DNA from: Burkholderia sp. BCC1644
Lineage (GTDB): Bacteria; Pseudomonadota; Gammaproteobacteria; Burkholderiales; Burkholderiaceae
Length of the DNA: 64,000 nucleotides
Assembly: GCF_902833225.1 (NCBI RefSeq)
Contig: NZ_CADFEI010000013.1
Location: 62,001-126,000 of the forward strand
Reading direction: 5' to 3'
The position numbers and the translations under genes were made by a program. The notes beneath the pieces were generated by a model, which did not search any database, was not told where the DNA came from, and saw only the letters and a list, made by a program, of their open reading frames with translations. This document shows positions 35,125 to 43,684 of this stretch, in pieces. Every line of letters begins with the position of its first letter. Position 1 is the first letter of the stretch.

Positions 35125-35138
35125 TTGACGACCGTCAA
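35125..35138. promoter_or_regulatory. FNR/ANR-type box TTGAC-GACC-GTCAA, shared
   Basis: 50 bases from the leftward deacetylase start and 91 bases from the rightward ribonucleotide reductase start; as a palindrome it could serve both. Confidence 0.6.
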
Positions 35139-35229
35139 GCGATGCCGCAAGCGCGCGGGATTGCGCTCGATCAACGACGCGGGTGGGCAGGCCCGTACAG
35201 TGGGTCATCCGTCGTCGCCGAGCTCCGCC

Positions 35230-37023
35230 ATGGACGAGCAGCCGCTGTGCACCACCGTGTTCGCCGAGCGCTATGCGCAGCCCGGCGAAACGTCCCGCGC
35301 GGCCGTCTTCCATCGCGTCGCCCATGCGCTGTCGCTCGCCGAGCCGCAGGCGCTGCGTGCGAGGGCCGAACGTACGTTCCTCCTGAACCTGCAGCGTGGC
35401 GCGATCGGCGCCGGCCGCATCCTTGCGAACGCCGGTACGCAGACGGGCGGGACGATGATCAACTGCTTCGTCCACCCGCTCGCGGTTCCCGTGGCGGTGC
35501 CGCTGCAAGGCGTCGACGCGGCGCTCGCACAGGCGCTCGACGACGCCCGGCTCACGCTGCTGATGGGTGGCGGAATCGGCTACGACTTCTCGCCGGTGCC
35601 GCCCGCCGGTGCGTACGAACGCCGCCTGTCGTCCGAACGTGGCGCATGTGCGGCGATCGACCGCTTCGATGCGATGTGCCGCGCACTGCCGTTCACCGGC
35701 CCGCGCCGCGGCGCGCAGATGGGCGTCCTGCGCTGCGATCATCCGGATCTGGCCGCGTTCGTCACGGCCAAGCGCGGGCGGTCGCGCTGGCCGACCTTCA
35801 ACCTGTCGGTCGGCGTCACGGACGCGTTCATGGAAGCGGTCGCGCACGATCAGCCGTGGGCGCTCGTCCATCATGCGCCGCGCCATGCCGATGCCGGCGC
35901 ACCGGCCCGGCGGCCCGACGGGCGCTATCTCCACGCGACGGTTCCGGCCCGCAAGCTGTGGCACGAGATCGTCAACGCCGCACGTGACAGTGCCGAACCC
36001 GGGCTGCTGTTCCTCGACACGATCCGCGAGGCGAATCCGCTGCGCGAGCACGAGCGGATCGACGCGACGAACCCGTGTGGCGAACAGCCGCTGCCGCCCT
36101 ACGGCAGCTGTGTGCTCGGGCCGATCGACCTGTCGCGGTTCGTGCACCATCCGTTCGGTATCGACGGCAAGCCGCGCTTCGACTTTGCGACGCTCGCCGA
36201 CGCCGTGCATGTCCAGGTCCGCCTGCTCGACAATGTGCTCGAGCTGACCGCCTGGCCGCTCGCCGCGCACGCGCACGAGGCGCACCGGACGCGGCGCATC
36301 GGTATCGGCGTGACGGGCCTGGGCGACGCACTGACGATGCTGCAATTGCGCTACGACAGCGTCGAGGCGCGTGCGTGTGCGCGCAGCATCGCGCTGACGA
36401 TGCGCGAGCACGCGTTTGCCGCATCGGCCGCGCTGGCCTCCGAGCGCGGCGCGTTTCCCGCCTACGATCCGGCCGATTACCTAAGCGGCCCGGCGTACCG
36501 CATGCGCCTGCCGCTGAAGGTGCACCACGCGATCGCGCGGCACGGGCTGCGCAACAGCCATCTGCTGTCGTTCGCGCCGGCCGGCAGCGTGAGCCTCGCG
36601 TTCTGCGACAACTGTTCGAACGGCATTGAGCCGGCCGTCGGCTGGACACAGCGCCGGACGGTCCGAACGGCCGACGGCCAGGTGCGCCCGTTCCGGGTGC
36701 ATAACCATGCCTACAGGCTGTTTCGCGCACTGCACGGCGACCACGTCGAGCTTCCGGACTATTTCGTCACCGCGGCCGAAATCGCGCCGATCGATCACGT
36801 CGCGATGCTCGCGGCGTTGCAGCCCTGCGTCGACGCCGGCATCTCGAAGACCGTGACGATGGACAGCCAGTGTTCGCTGGCGCAGGTCGACGCGCTGTTC
36901 TTCGCGGCGTGGCGCGACCGGCTCAAGGGCATCACGGTGTTCCGACCCGATCCGCGACTCGCGTCGGTCGTCACCGACGACACGGCGCAACTGCGCGATG
37001 GCGCAATGTGCATCGGCTGTTGA
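35230..37023 (+). CDS. nrdJ: Class II (adenosylcobalamin-dependent) ribonucleotide reductase
   Basis: 597 residues; reduces ribonucleotides to deoxyribonucleotides using a radical from adenosylcobalamin, without oxygen. The barrel core is complete: C79 (M-I-N-C-F) and C294 (Y-G-S-C-V-L-G) form the redox pair, and N-P-C-G-E at 281-285 holds the thiyl Cys (C283). The 11-residue gap between the last two equals that in Thermotoga NrdJ. There is no N-terminal ATP-cone, and the C-terminus is short, ending M-C-I-G-C, so only a minimal Cys pair remains for re-reduction. The FNR-type box upstream fits use when the oxygen-requiring class I enzyme fails. No clear Shine-Dalgarno. Confidence 0.9.
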   Translation: MDEQPLCTTVFAERYAQPGETSRAAVFHRVAHALSLAEPQALRARAERTFLLNLQRGAIGAGRILANAGTQTGGTMINCFVHPLAVPVAVPLQGVDAALAQALDDARLTLLMGGGIGYDFSPVPPAGAYERRLSSERGACAAIDRFDAMCRALPFTGPRRGAQMGVLRCDHPDLAAFVTAKRGRSRWPTFNLSVGVTDAFMEAVAHDQPWALVHHAPRHADAGAPARRPDGRYLHATVPARKLWHEIVNAARDSAEPGLLFLDTIREANPLREHERIDATNPCGEQPLPPYGSCVLGPIDLSRFVHHPFGIDGKPRFDFATLADAVHVQVRLLDNVLELTAWPLAAHAHEAHRTRRIGIGVTGLGDALTMLQLRYDSVEARACARSIALTMREHAFAASAALASERGAFPAYDPADYLSGPAYRMRLPLKVHHAIARHGLRNSHLLSFAPAGSVSLAFCDNCSNGIEPAVGWTQRRTVRTADGQVRPFRVHNHAYRLFRALHGDHVELPDYFVTAAEIAPIDHVAMLAALQPCVDAGISKTVTMDSQCSLAQVDALFFAAWRDRLKGITVFRPDPRLASVVTDDTAQLRDGAMCIGC

Positions 37024-37032
37024 ACGGCACGA

Positions 37033-37058
37033 GCGCCGGCGGCCGGTCAGGCCGGCGC
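37033..37058. terminator. Inverted repeat between convergent genes
   Basis: GCGCCGGC and its complement GCCGGCGC with a 10-base loop, located between the nrdJ stop and the ftsH stop (overlapping the latter). A hairpin without a T-run; possible bidirectional transcription barrier. Confidence 0.3.
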
Positions 37059-38957
37059 GTCCGTTGCCGGCTCCTCCACCTCGGCTCGTGCCGGCTCGGA
37101 CGCCCCGCCGCCATCGCCCGGCGGGGCGATGAGCGCCACCAGCCCGTCATGATCGATCGACTCGTGCTGCAGCAGGCACTGTGCGATCCGTTCGAGCGCG
37201 TCGCGATGCGCGCCGAGCGTCGCCGCGACGCGGACGTGCGCGTCTTCGAGCAGCGCGCGCACCTCCTCGTCGATCAACTGCGCGGTGTGTTCGCTGCAAC
37301 GGCCGTCGCCCGGCGTCCACACGCCGGGTGAACCGCCATGCGGCGTCGCGTCGTCCAGCGTCGCCAGGCCGAGCTTCGCGCTCATCCCGTACTGCATGAC
37401 CATGTGCCGTGCCAGCGCGGTCGCACGCTCCAGGTCGTTCTGCGCGCCGGTCGACACGTCGCCGAATGCAATTTCCTCGGCGACCCGGCCGCCGAGCAGG
37501 ACGTCGAGCCGGTCGAGCAACTCGCTCCTGCGCAACACGTAGCGATCCTCTGTCGGCACCTGCTGCGTGTAGCCGAGGGCCGCGATGCCGCGCGGGATGA
37601 TCGACACCTTCTTCACGGGGTCGCAGTGCACGCGGCTTTGCGCGACGAGCGCGTGGCCTGCTTCGTGATACGCGATGGTCCGTTTCTCCTGTTCGTTCAT
37701 CACGCGGCTCTTGCGCTCCATGCCCGTCATCGCGCGATCGATCGCCTCGTCGAAATCGGCCATCCCGATCGCCGGCTTGCCGAGTTCGGCCGCATGCAGC
37801 GCGGCCTCGTTGACGACGTTCGCGAGATCGGCGCCGACGAAGCCCGGCGTGCGCTGCGCCAGCTCTGCCAGGTCGACTTCCGGGGCCAGCTTCACGCGCT
37901 TTGTGTGCACGGCCAGGATCTGCTTGCGGCCGGTCAGGTCCGGCCGGTCGATCGCGATGTGGCGATCGAAGCGCCCGGGCCGCAGCAGCGCGGGGTCCAG
38001 GATTTCCGGCCGGTTGGTCGCGGCCATGATGATCACGCCCGAATTGGCCTGGAAGCCGTCCATCTCGACGAGCAGCTGGTTGAGCGTCTGCTCGCGCTCG
38101 TCGTTGCCCGATATCAGGCCGACGCCGCGCGCCTTGCCCAGCGCATCGAGCTCGTCGATGAACACGATGCACGGCGCCTTCTGCTGCGCCTGCTCGAACA
38201 GGTCGCGCACCCGCGCCGCGCCGACGCCGACGAACATCTCGACGAACGCCGAGCCGCTGATCGTGAAGAACGGCACGGCCGCCTCGCCGGCCACCGCGCG
38301 CGCGAGCAGCGTCTTGCCGGTGCCGGGCGCGCCAACGACGAGCACGCCCTTCGGGATCTTGCCGCCAAGCCGCTGATAGCGTTCGGGGCTGCGCAGGAAC
38401 GCGACGATCTGCTGCAGTTCGGCTTTCGCCTCGTCGATGCCCGCGATGTCGTCGAACGTGATGCCGGTTTCCTGCTGCACATACACGCGCGCCCGGCTTT
38501 TGCCCATGCCGCTCAGATCCCGGATCCCGCCCGGCCTGCGCATCATGAAGCTCCACATCACCACGAGGACGATCACCGGCAGCGCCCACGCCGCCAGCGT
38601 CTCGAACCAGCCCGAATCCGGCACGCCGCGATAGCGGATGCCGGCGGCCGTGAGCGTGGTGACGAGACGATCGTCGGCCACCCGGTTCGTCGCGAAGCGC
38701 CACGGCGCCCCCGCCTTCTTCACGGCGGCAGCATCGGTGGCCGGCAGCATCGTGCTAGCCTCGGGCATACGCAGCGCGCCCGAGATCGACGACTGGCCGA
38801 TGTCAAGGTCGTCAACGAGCCGCGCGTCGACCAGGCGGTGAAAGTCGCTGTACGAGATCTGCGTGGTCGCCGGCTGAGCCATCAGCAGTTGATACGCCAC
38901 CAGCACCGCGAACACGATCGGGATCAGCAGCCCGGAATAGTCGAAGGTCTTTTTCAT
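37047..38957 (-). CDS. ftsH: Accessory FtsH ATP-dependent membrane zinc protease
   Basis: 636 residues, full length. Two membrane helices (about 9-27 and 123-139) flank a periplasmic domain; AAA+ domain with P-loop G-A-P-G-T-G-K-T at 209-216, pore motif F-V-E-M-F-V-G-V-G, Walker B I-V-F-I-D-E-L-D, sensor and arginine-finger R-P-G-R-F-D; zinc motif H431-E-A-G-H435. It extracts and degrades damaged membrane proteins. Its place in this island, behind a BON protein and an FNR-type box, and its divergence from housekeeping sequences make it a second, condition-specific FtsH; the housekeeping copy must be elsewhere. The start at 38957 begins M-K-K-T-F-D-Y-S-G. Confidence 0.9.
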   Translation of the reverse strand: MKKTFDYSGLLIPIVFAVLVAYQLLMAQPATTQISYSDFHRLVDARLVDDLDIGQSSISGALRMPEASTMLPATDAAAVKKAGAPWRFATNRVADDRLVTTLTAAGIRYRGVPDSGWFETLAAWALPVIVLVVMWSFMMRRPGGIRDLSGMGKSRARVYVQQETGITFDDIAGIDEAKAELQQIVAFLRSPERYQRLGGKIPKGVLVVGAPGTGKTLLARAVAGEAAVPFFTISGSAFVEMFVGVGAARVRDLFEQAQQKAPCIVFIDELDALGKARGVGLISGNDEREQTLNQLLVEMDGFQANSGVIIMAATNRPEILDPALLRPGRFDRHIAIDRPDLTGRKQILAVHTKRVKLAPEVDLAELAQRTPGFVGADLANVVNEAALHAAELGKPAIGMADFDEAIDRAMTGMERKSRVMNEQEKRTIAYHEAGHALVAQSRVHCDPVKKVSIIPRGIAALGYTQQVPTEDRYVLRRSELLDRLDVLLGGRVAEEIAFGDVSTGAQNDLERATALARHMVMQYGMSAKLGLATLDDATPHGGSPGVWTPGDGRCSEHTAQLIDEEVRALLEDAHVRVAATLGAHRDALERIAQCLLQHESIDHDGLVALIAPPGDGGGASEPARAEVEEPATDAPA

Positions 38958-38989
38958 GGCGTCGAGCCGGTGCGGCGGGCGTGGCCCGC

Positions 38990-39631
38990 TCACGCAACGG
39001 TCAGCCGGTCGACGACCTCGCGCACGCTCCTGACCGACGCGGCCGCGCCGCAAGCGGCACGCCGCTCCGCGAGCGACGCGACGGTGCCCGTCAACGTGAC
39101 GATGCCGTCGGCGGCATCGATCGAGATCCCTGCGGATTCGCGCTGCGCGCGGCGCGCGAGCGCTTCGGCGATCCGGGTGCCGACGTCGGGCACCGTATGG
39201 TCGGCGCGCACGCGGATGCGGTTCGCCACACCGACGACGCCGATCATCCGGCTCACCATCCGTTCCGCCGCACGGCTCTGGAACGCGTGATCCACTTCGC
39301 CGTCGAGCGTCACGCAGCCGTGATCGACTTCGACGCGGATCTTGTGATCGCGCAGCGCCTCCTGCCAGCCGAGCGCGAACGTGATCGCCAGCTCCTGGTC
39401 CGCGCATGCGTTCTCCGGCGGCGCAACGTTCAGTTCGAGCACCAGCGCGCGCGCATCCTCGACATGCAGCGCCGTTTTCTGCGCCTCGAGCTTCTGGGCC
39501 CAGCTGTCGACCGTGCCGCGCAACGTCACTATCCGGTCGCGTACGTCGACGTCGATCCGCCGCGCATCGATCGCCGGATTCCAGAACAGCGCCTGCTCGA
39601 CATCCTGCTTGAGTGATGCATCGGACTTCAT
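38990..39631 (-). CDS. Triple BON-domain protein
   Basis: 213 residues with three BON domains (about 5-70, 76-145 and 149-213), each with a central V-T-L-x-G-x-V strand (I-V-T-L-R-G-T-V, C-V-T-L-D-G-E-V, I-V-T-L-T-G-T-V). There is no signal peptide, so it is cytoplasmic, unlike OsmY. BON domains bind phospholipid or ligands and occur in many stress proteins. It ends 32 bases before ftsH on the same strand, suggesting joint work at the inner membrane. FNR-type box 92 bases upstream. Confidence 0.88.
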   Translation of the reverse strand: MKSDASLKQDVEQALFWNPAIDARRIDVDVRDRIVTLRGTVDSWAQKLEAQKTALHVEDARALVLELNVAPPENACADQELAITFALGWQEALRDHKIRVEVDHGCVTLDGEVDHAFQSRAAERMVSRMIGVVGVANRIRVRADHTVPDVGTRIAEALARRAQRESAGISIDAADGIVTLTGTVASLAERRAACGAAASVRSVREVVDRLTVA

Positions 39632-39723
39632 GTCGGTCTCCCGTCGGCCCGTGCCGGTCGCGACAGTCGTGACCGGGTGCGGGCCGCACCGAATTCAGCA
39701 TTGCGCATGGCGGCGCCGGCGGC

Positions 39724-39737
39724 TTGACGAGGATCAA
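39724..39737. promoter_or_regulatory. FNR/ANR-type box TTGAC-GAGG-ATCAA
   Basis: 92 bases upstream of the leftward BON-FtsH operon. Confidence 0.65.
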
Positions 39738-39792
39738 GTAACGTCATGCTTGCGTCGGCTGCCGCCGGGCTTGGGAAAACCGGGTTTTCCCG

Positions 39793-39806
39793 TTGATGCA
39801 GATCAA
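39793..39806. promoter_or_regulatory. FNR/ANR-type box TTGAT-GCAG-ATCAA
   Basis: Perfect consensus, 103 bases upstream of the small membrane protein at 39910. Forms a divergent pair with the box at 39724. Confidence 0.7.
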
Positions 39807-39909
39807 CCGCGCGGCGGAGCGCGAAGCGATCATGACCCCGGACGCAACGAAGCGCGTGGCGCCACGCGCACGTCGCCTCGTTGCGATAACCGCTCTCCGG
39901 GAGAACATC

Positions 39910-40098
39910 ATGAACCGCAGGCAATACCGAATCGCGCTCGCGACACTCAGCGTGTTCATCGCGCTCGCCTCGCTCGCCGGCATCATTCACGGGATGCTGT
40001 TCGACGAGCGCGTGTTCAGGTATTCGCTCGTCACGCTGATCCTGAGCATCCTCTCATTCGTCGTACTGCTGAACCTAGCCCCGGGCGACCGGCTGTAA
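39910..40098 (+). CDS. Small two-helix membrane protein, paralogue of 57305-57493
   Basis: 62 residues with two membrane helices (about 8-28 and 36-56) and a short charged loop. Shares Y-R-I-x-x-A-T-L-x-V-F-I-A-L with the 62-residue protein at 57305; both genes lie 100-120 bases behind a perfect FNR-type box. No known domain. The sequence GGGAGAAC lies just before the ATG. Likely a low-oxygen membrane peptide; function unknown. Confidence 0.72.
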   Translation: MNRRQYRIALATLSVFIALASLAGIIHGMLFDERVFRYSLVTLILSILSFVVLLNLAPGDRL

Positions 40099-40187
40099 CG
40101 CGAGCGACGCCGCTGCCTGCGAACTCGACGCAATGAGCGGCGTCGTTCCGCCGTCGCTCATGCGCCACGTCGACAGTGGCGCAACAT

Positions 40188-41135
40188 TCACCGCGCCGGA
40201 TTCGTCGCCCCCTCGAATTCGCAATCCCGCGCGGCCAGCACAGAGGTGCCGGCAGTGTCGTCGACGAGGCACGCGATCTCCGAGAGCGAACCGATGGACG
40301 CTCGCCGGCCGGTCGCACGTGCGAAGTCGCCGGCGGCCTCGACCTTCGGCCCCATCGAGCCAGGCGCGAAGGCCAGCGCGGCGAGCGCGTCCGCCGACGT
40401 TCGGCGAACCAGCCGTGCGTCCGCGGTGCCCCAGTCGAGGTAAACTCCCGCCACGTCCGTCGCGATCACGAACAGGTCCGCATCGATTTCACGTGCCAGG
40501 AGCGCCGCGCTGCGATCCTTGTCGATAACCGCCTCGATTCCCCGATGCTGGCCATCCCCTGCCTCGACTACGGGAATTCCGCCTCCTCCGGCGCAAATCA
40601 CGATCGCGCGGCTGGCGAGCAGCGCCCGTACCGGCTCTATCTCGAGAAAGCGCAGCGGCCGCGGGCTCGGCACGACGCGCCGGTACCCGCCACCGTCCGC
40701 GACGATCTTCCACCCATTGGCATCGACCATCTCGGTTGCCGCTGCTTGCGTAAGAACCGGGCCGACCGGTTTGTCGGGATGGTGAAACGCCGGATCGTCG
40801 GCACTCACCTCGACCATCGTCAACAGCGTTGCGCATGGACGCGACTCCGGCAGCCGATTGCGCAGCTCCAGTTCGATCAGGTAGCCGATCATGCCTTCGG
40901 TTTCGGCGTCGAGCACATCGAGCGGAAAGCGTTCGGCGACCGGCACCTGTCGGGAAAGCGCCGCAAGCATGCCGACTTGCGGGCCGTTGCCATGCACGAT
41001 CACCAGCTCGTTTCCGTGCGCGATGCTCGCCAGCTGAACCGCGGCCAGTCTCACGTTCTGCAACTGCGCGGCGGGACTCATTGCCTCTCCGCGACGCAGC
41101 AACGCATTGCCGCCGAGTGCGACCACGATACGCAT
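40188..41135 (-). CDS. arcC: Carbamate kinase
   Basis: 315 residues. Last step of the arginine deiminase pathway: carbamoyl-phosphate plus ADP gives ATP, CO2 and ammonia. Amino-acid-kinase fold with A-L-G-G-N-A at 7-12, H-G-N-G-P-Q-V-G at 48-55, and C-A-G-G-G-G-I-P-V, A-V-I-D-K-D and M-G-P-K-V-E further on. The ATG at 41135 is preferred to the GTG one codon earlier because GAGGAGGG sits at good distance. Last gene of arcDABC; separated from arcB by 181 bases. Confidence 0.95.
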   Translation of the reverse strand: MRIVVALGGNALLRRGEAMSPAAQLQNVRLAAVQLASIAHGNELVIVHGNGPQVGMLAALSRQVPVAERFPLDVLDAETEGMIGYLIELELRNRLPESRPCATLLTMVEVSADDPAFHHPDKPVGPVLTQAAATEMVDANGWKIVADGGGYRRVVPSPRPLRFLEIEPVRALLASRAIVICAGGGGIPVVEAGDGQHRGIEAVIDKDRSAALLAREIDADLFVIATDVAGVYLDWGTADARLVRRTSADALAALAFAPGSMGPKVEAAGDFARATGRRASIGSLSEIACLVDDTAGTSVLAARDCEFEGATNPAR

Positions 41136-41316
41136 CACGCGCCCTCCTCTAAGGCCTATTCACGCAAATAACGGGCTTGCGCTTGCCCCAGGAATGAATT
41201 TTTCCAAATAGGGGAATGTGTCGTGCCGGCCGCTTTGCGGCGTCGCGCGTCGCTTGTCCCCCAGGGTGACAGCCGGCAAGGAACGTTCGCAAGCCTGCCA
41301 TTAGCGTGAACAGACG

Positions 41317-42318
41317 CTAGCCGGCGAGCGTTGCAACGAGCACAGCCTTGATCGTATGCAGTCGGTTCTCGGCCTGGTCGAAGACTATCGACGCGTCGGA
41401 CTCGAACACTTCGTCGGTAACTTCAACGCCATTGGTCAAGCCGTAGCGATCTGCAATCTGCTTGCCCACCACCGTATGTGCGTCGTGAAATGCCGGCAGG
41501 CAATGCATGAATTTCACGCGGGGGTTACCGGCGTCTGACAGGAGTTTTGCGTTCACCTGATAGGGAAGCAACGTACCGATGCGCTCTCCCCATCGCTCCT
41601 CCGATTCTCCCATCGACACCCACACGTCCGTGTAGATGAAGTCCGCGCCCTTTACCGCTTTGCCGGGCTGCTCGGTCAGCATGAGCCGGGCGCCAGTCTT
41701 CCCGGCAATCTCCCGGCACTGCGCGATCAACTCGTCGTGCGGCCAAAGGTGCCGCGGCGCACACAGCCGAACGTCCATGCCGAGCTTCGCGCCGACGATC
41801 ATCAACGAGTTGCCTGTATTGTTGTGCGCGTCGCCGATGTAGCAATACGCGATTTCGTGCAGCGGCTTGTCGCTGTGTTCGTGCATGGTCAGCACGTCGG
41901 CCAGCATCTGGGTCGGATGGAATTCGTCGGTCAGCCCGTTGTAGACAGGTACGCCGGCATACTGCGCGAGTTCCTCGACAATCTCCTGGCCGAAACCGCG
42001 GTACTCGATCGCATCGTACATCCGGCCGAGCACGCGGGCGGTGTCTTTCATCGATTCCTTGTGGCCGATCTGTGAGCCCGTCGGATCGATATAGGTGACG
42101 TGCGCGCCCTGGTCATGGGCGGCAACTTCGAACGCGCATCGCGTGCGGGTCGAGGTTTTCTCGAAGATCAGTGCGATGTTCTTGCCGGTCAGTCGCGGCA
42201 CCTCGGTGCCCGAATATTTCGCGCGCTTGAGGTCGCGCGACAGATCGAGCAAATAACGGATCTGGCGCGGTGTGTAGTCCATCAGCGTCAGATAGCTGCG
42301 ATTGCGTACGTTGAACAT
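41317..42318 (-). CDS. arcB: Ornithine carbamoyltransferase, catabolic
   Basis: 333 residues. In the fermentation direction it splits citrulline with phosphate into ornithine and carbamoyl-phosphate. Carbamoyl-phosphate site S-T-R-T-R near 56-60, H-P-T-Q-M near 134-138 and the H-C-L-P-A-F-H-D ornithine/catalytic Cys block. Assigned as the catabolic enzyme because it lies between arcA and arcC; arcA ends 42 bases upstream. Confidence 0.95.
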   Translation of the reverse strand: MFNVRNRSYLTLMDYTPRQIRYLLDLSRDLKRAKYSGTEVPRLTGKNIALIFEKTSTRTRCAFEVAAHDQGAHVTYIDPTGSQIGHKESMKDTARVLGRMYDAIEYRGFGQEIVEELAQYAGVPVYNGLTDEFHPTQMLADVLTMHEHSDKPLHEIAYCYIGDAHNNTGNSLMIVGAKLGMDVRLCAPRHLWPHDELIAQCREIAGKTGARLMLTEQPGKAVKGADFIYTDVWVSMGESEERWGERIGTLLPYQVNAKLLSDAGNPRVKFMHCLPAFHDAHTVVGKQIADRYGLTNGVEVTDEVFESDASIVFDQAENRLHTIKAVLVATLAG

Positions 42319-42360
42319 GATGAGTTTTCTTCTCTCGAGATCAGCATGGAATCGCGCGGT

Positions 42361-43584
42361 TCAGAGCGCGACCGGATCGCGCGCGACCGGGCAGCTCAGG
42401 CAATGACTGCCACCGCGCCCGCGACCGAGCTCGCCGCCCGGCAGTTCGATCACCTCGACACCGGCCCGGCGCATTTTCCGGTTCGTGTGGGTGTTGCGGT
42501 CATACGCGAGCACGACGCGGCGGTCGAGTGCGAGCACGTTGTTGCCGTCGTCCCATTGCTCACGTTCGCTTTCGTAGCGGTCCCCACCCGTCGTCAGTAC
42601 CCGCAGCGAGCCGACGCCGAGCGCGTTCGCTAAGACCTGCAAGAATTTCTCGTCATGACGCTCGTAGCGAATCTGCCCGAGCGCGTCTCCGGCGTACAGG
42701 CTCGTGCAGCGGATCTCGTCGGCCACATCTGGATAAATGCTGACGAAATCGACGTCCAGGAACGAAAATACCGTGTCGAGATGCATCGATGCGCGCGACT
42801 TCGGAAGCTGGCATGCAATCACGCGCTTCGCGCCATTGCCGGCGAACAACGCGCGCGCGACCTGCGTGACCGCTTGCGGGCTCGATCGTTCACCCATGCC
42901 GATCAGCACGACGCCGTTGCCGATAGCCATCACGTCGCCGCCTTCGAGCGTCTGCGCACCGTGATCGACATCCGGGTTGCCCCACCACGTGCGAACCTTT
43001 CCCGCAAAGCGCGGATGAAACGCGTAGACGGCCGCGAGCAGCAGTGTTTCTTTCCGGCGCGCGGGCCAGAACATCGGATGCAATGTCACACCGCCGTAAA
43101 TCCATGCACTCGGGTCGCGCTGAAACATCAGATTCACGAGGGGTGGAATCACGAAATCCGATCGCTCAAGATATCCTCCAAACAGACCGCTTGCGTCGAA
43201 CGGCAGTTCCGATTTCGCGACGCCGCCGATCAGTACATCGGCAAGCTGCCGCGCCGGCATCGATTCAAGCCATAGTCGCAACTCGCGCAGCATGCCTGTT
43301 CCGACTTCCTCCTCGGTAATGCGGCGATCGAGTATCCAGTCACGCGCGCCGGTATCCAGGCAGACTTCGGCCAGCAGATGCTGAAACTCGAGCACCTCCA
43401 CGTCCCGTTCGCGCAGCACCCGCACGAACGCCTGATGATCTTCGATTGCCTTGTCGACCCAGATCACGTCGTCGAAAAGCAAGGTTCCACAGTTGGCCGG
43501 CGTCAGCCGGCGATGGGCCAGGCCAGGCGCGCAAACCATCACGGTTCGCAGTTTGCCGGCCTCGGAATGAACGCCAAGTGTCAT
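42361..43584 (-). CDS. arcA: Arginine deiminase
   Basis: 407 residues. Converts arginine to citrulline and ammonia, entry to the ATP-yielding arginine pathway. Motifs: V-C-A-P-G-L-A-H near the N-terminus, the L-F-D-D-V block, E-G-G-D-V-M with substrate-binding Asp, and the C-terminal G-S-H-C-L-S-C-P with the catalytic Cys. The frame runs on to 43815, into arcD, without family sequence; the start at 43584 (M-T-L-G-V-H-S-E) is typical. It begins 100 bases after arcD. Confidence 0.95.
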   Translation of the reverse strand: MTLGVHSEAGKLRTVMVCAPGLAHRRLTPANCGTLLFDDVIWVDKAIEDHQAFVRVLRERDVEVLEFQHLLAEVCLDTGARDWILDRRITEEEVGTGMLRELRLWLESMPARQLADVLIGGVAKSELPFDASGLFGGYLERSDFVIPPLVNLMFQRDPSAWIYGGVTLHPMFWPARRKETLLLAAVYAFHPRFAGKVRTWWGNPDVDHGAQTLEGGDVMAIGNGVVLIGMGERSSPQAVTQVARALFAGNGAKRVIACQLPKSRASMHLDTVFSFLDVDFVSIYPDVADEIRCTSLYAGDALGQIRYERHDEKFLQVLANALGVGSLRVLTTGGDRYESEREQWDDGNNVLALDRRVVLAYDRNTHTNRKMRRAGVEVIELPGGELGRGRGGSHCLSCPVARDPVAL

Positions 43585-43684
43585 GGTCGGATTCCCGAAG
43601 TTCCGTAGCTGTTGTTCAGACACGACGCCGAATTGGCGTGGGCTGTTTGTCAATGGTCCTGTCGATCTCGTATTCGATACCCGA

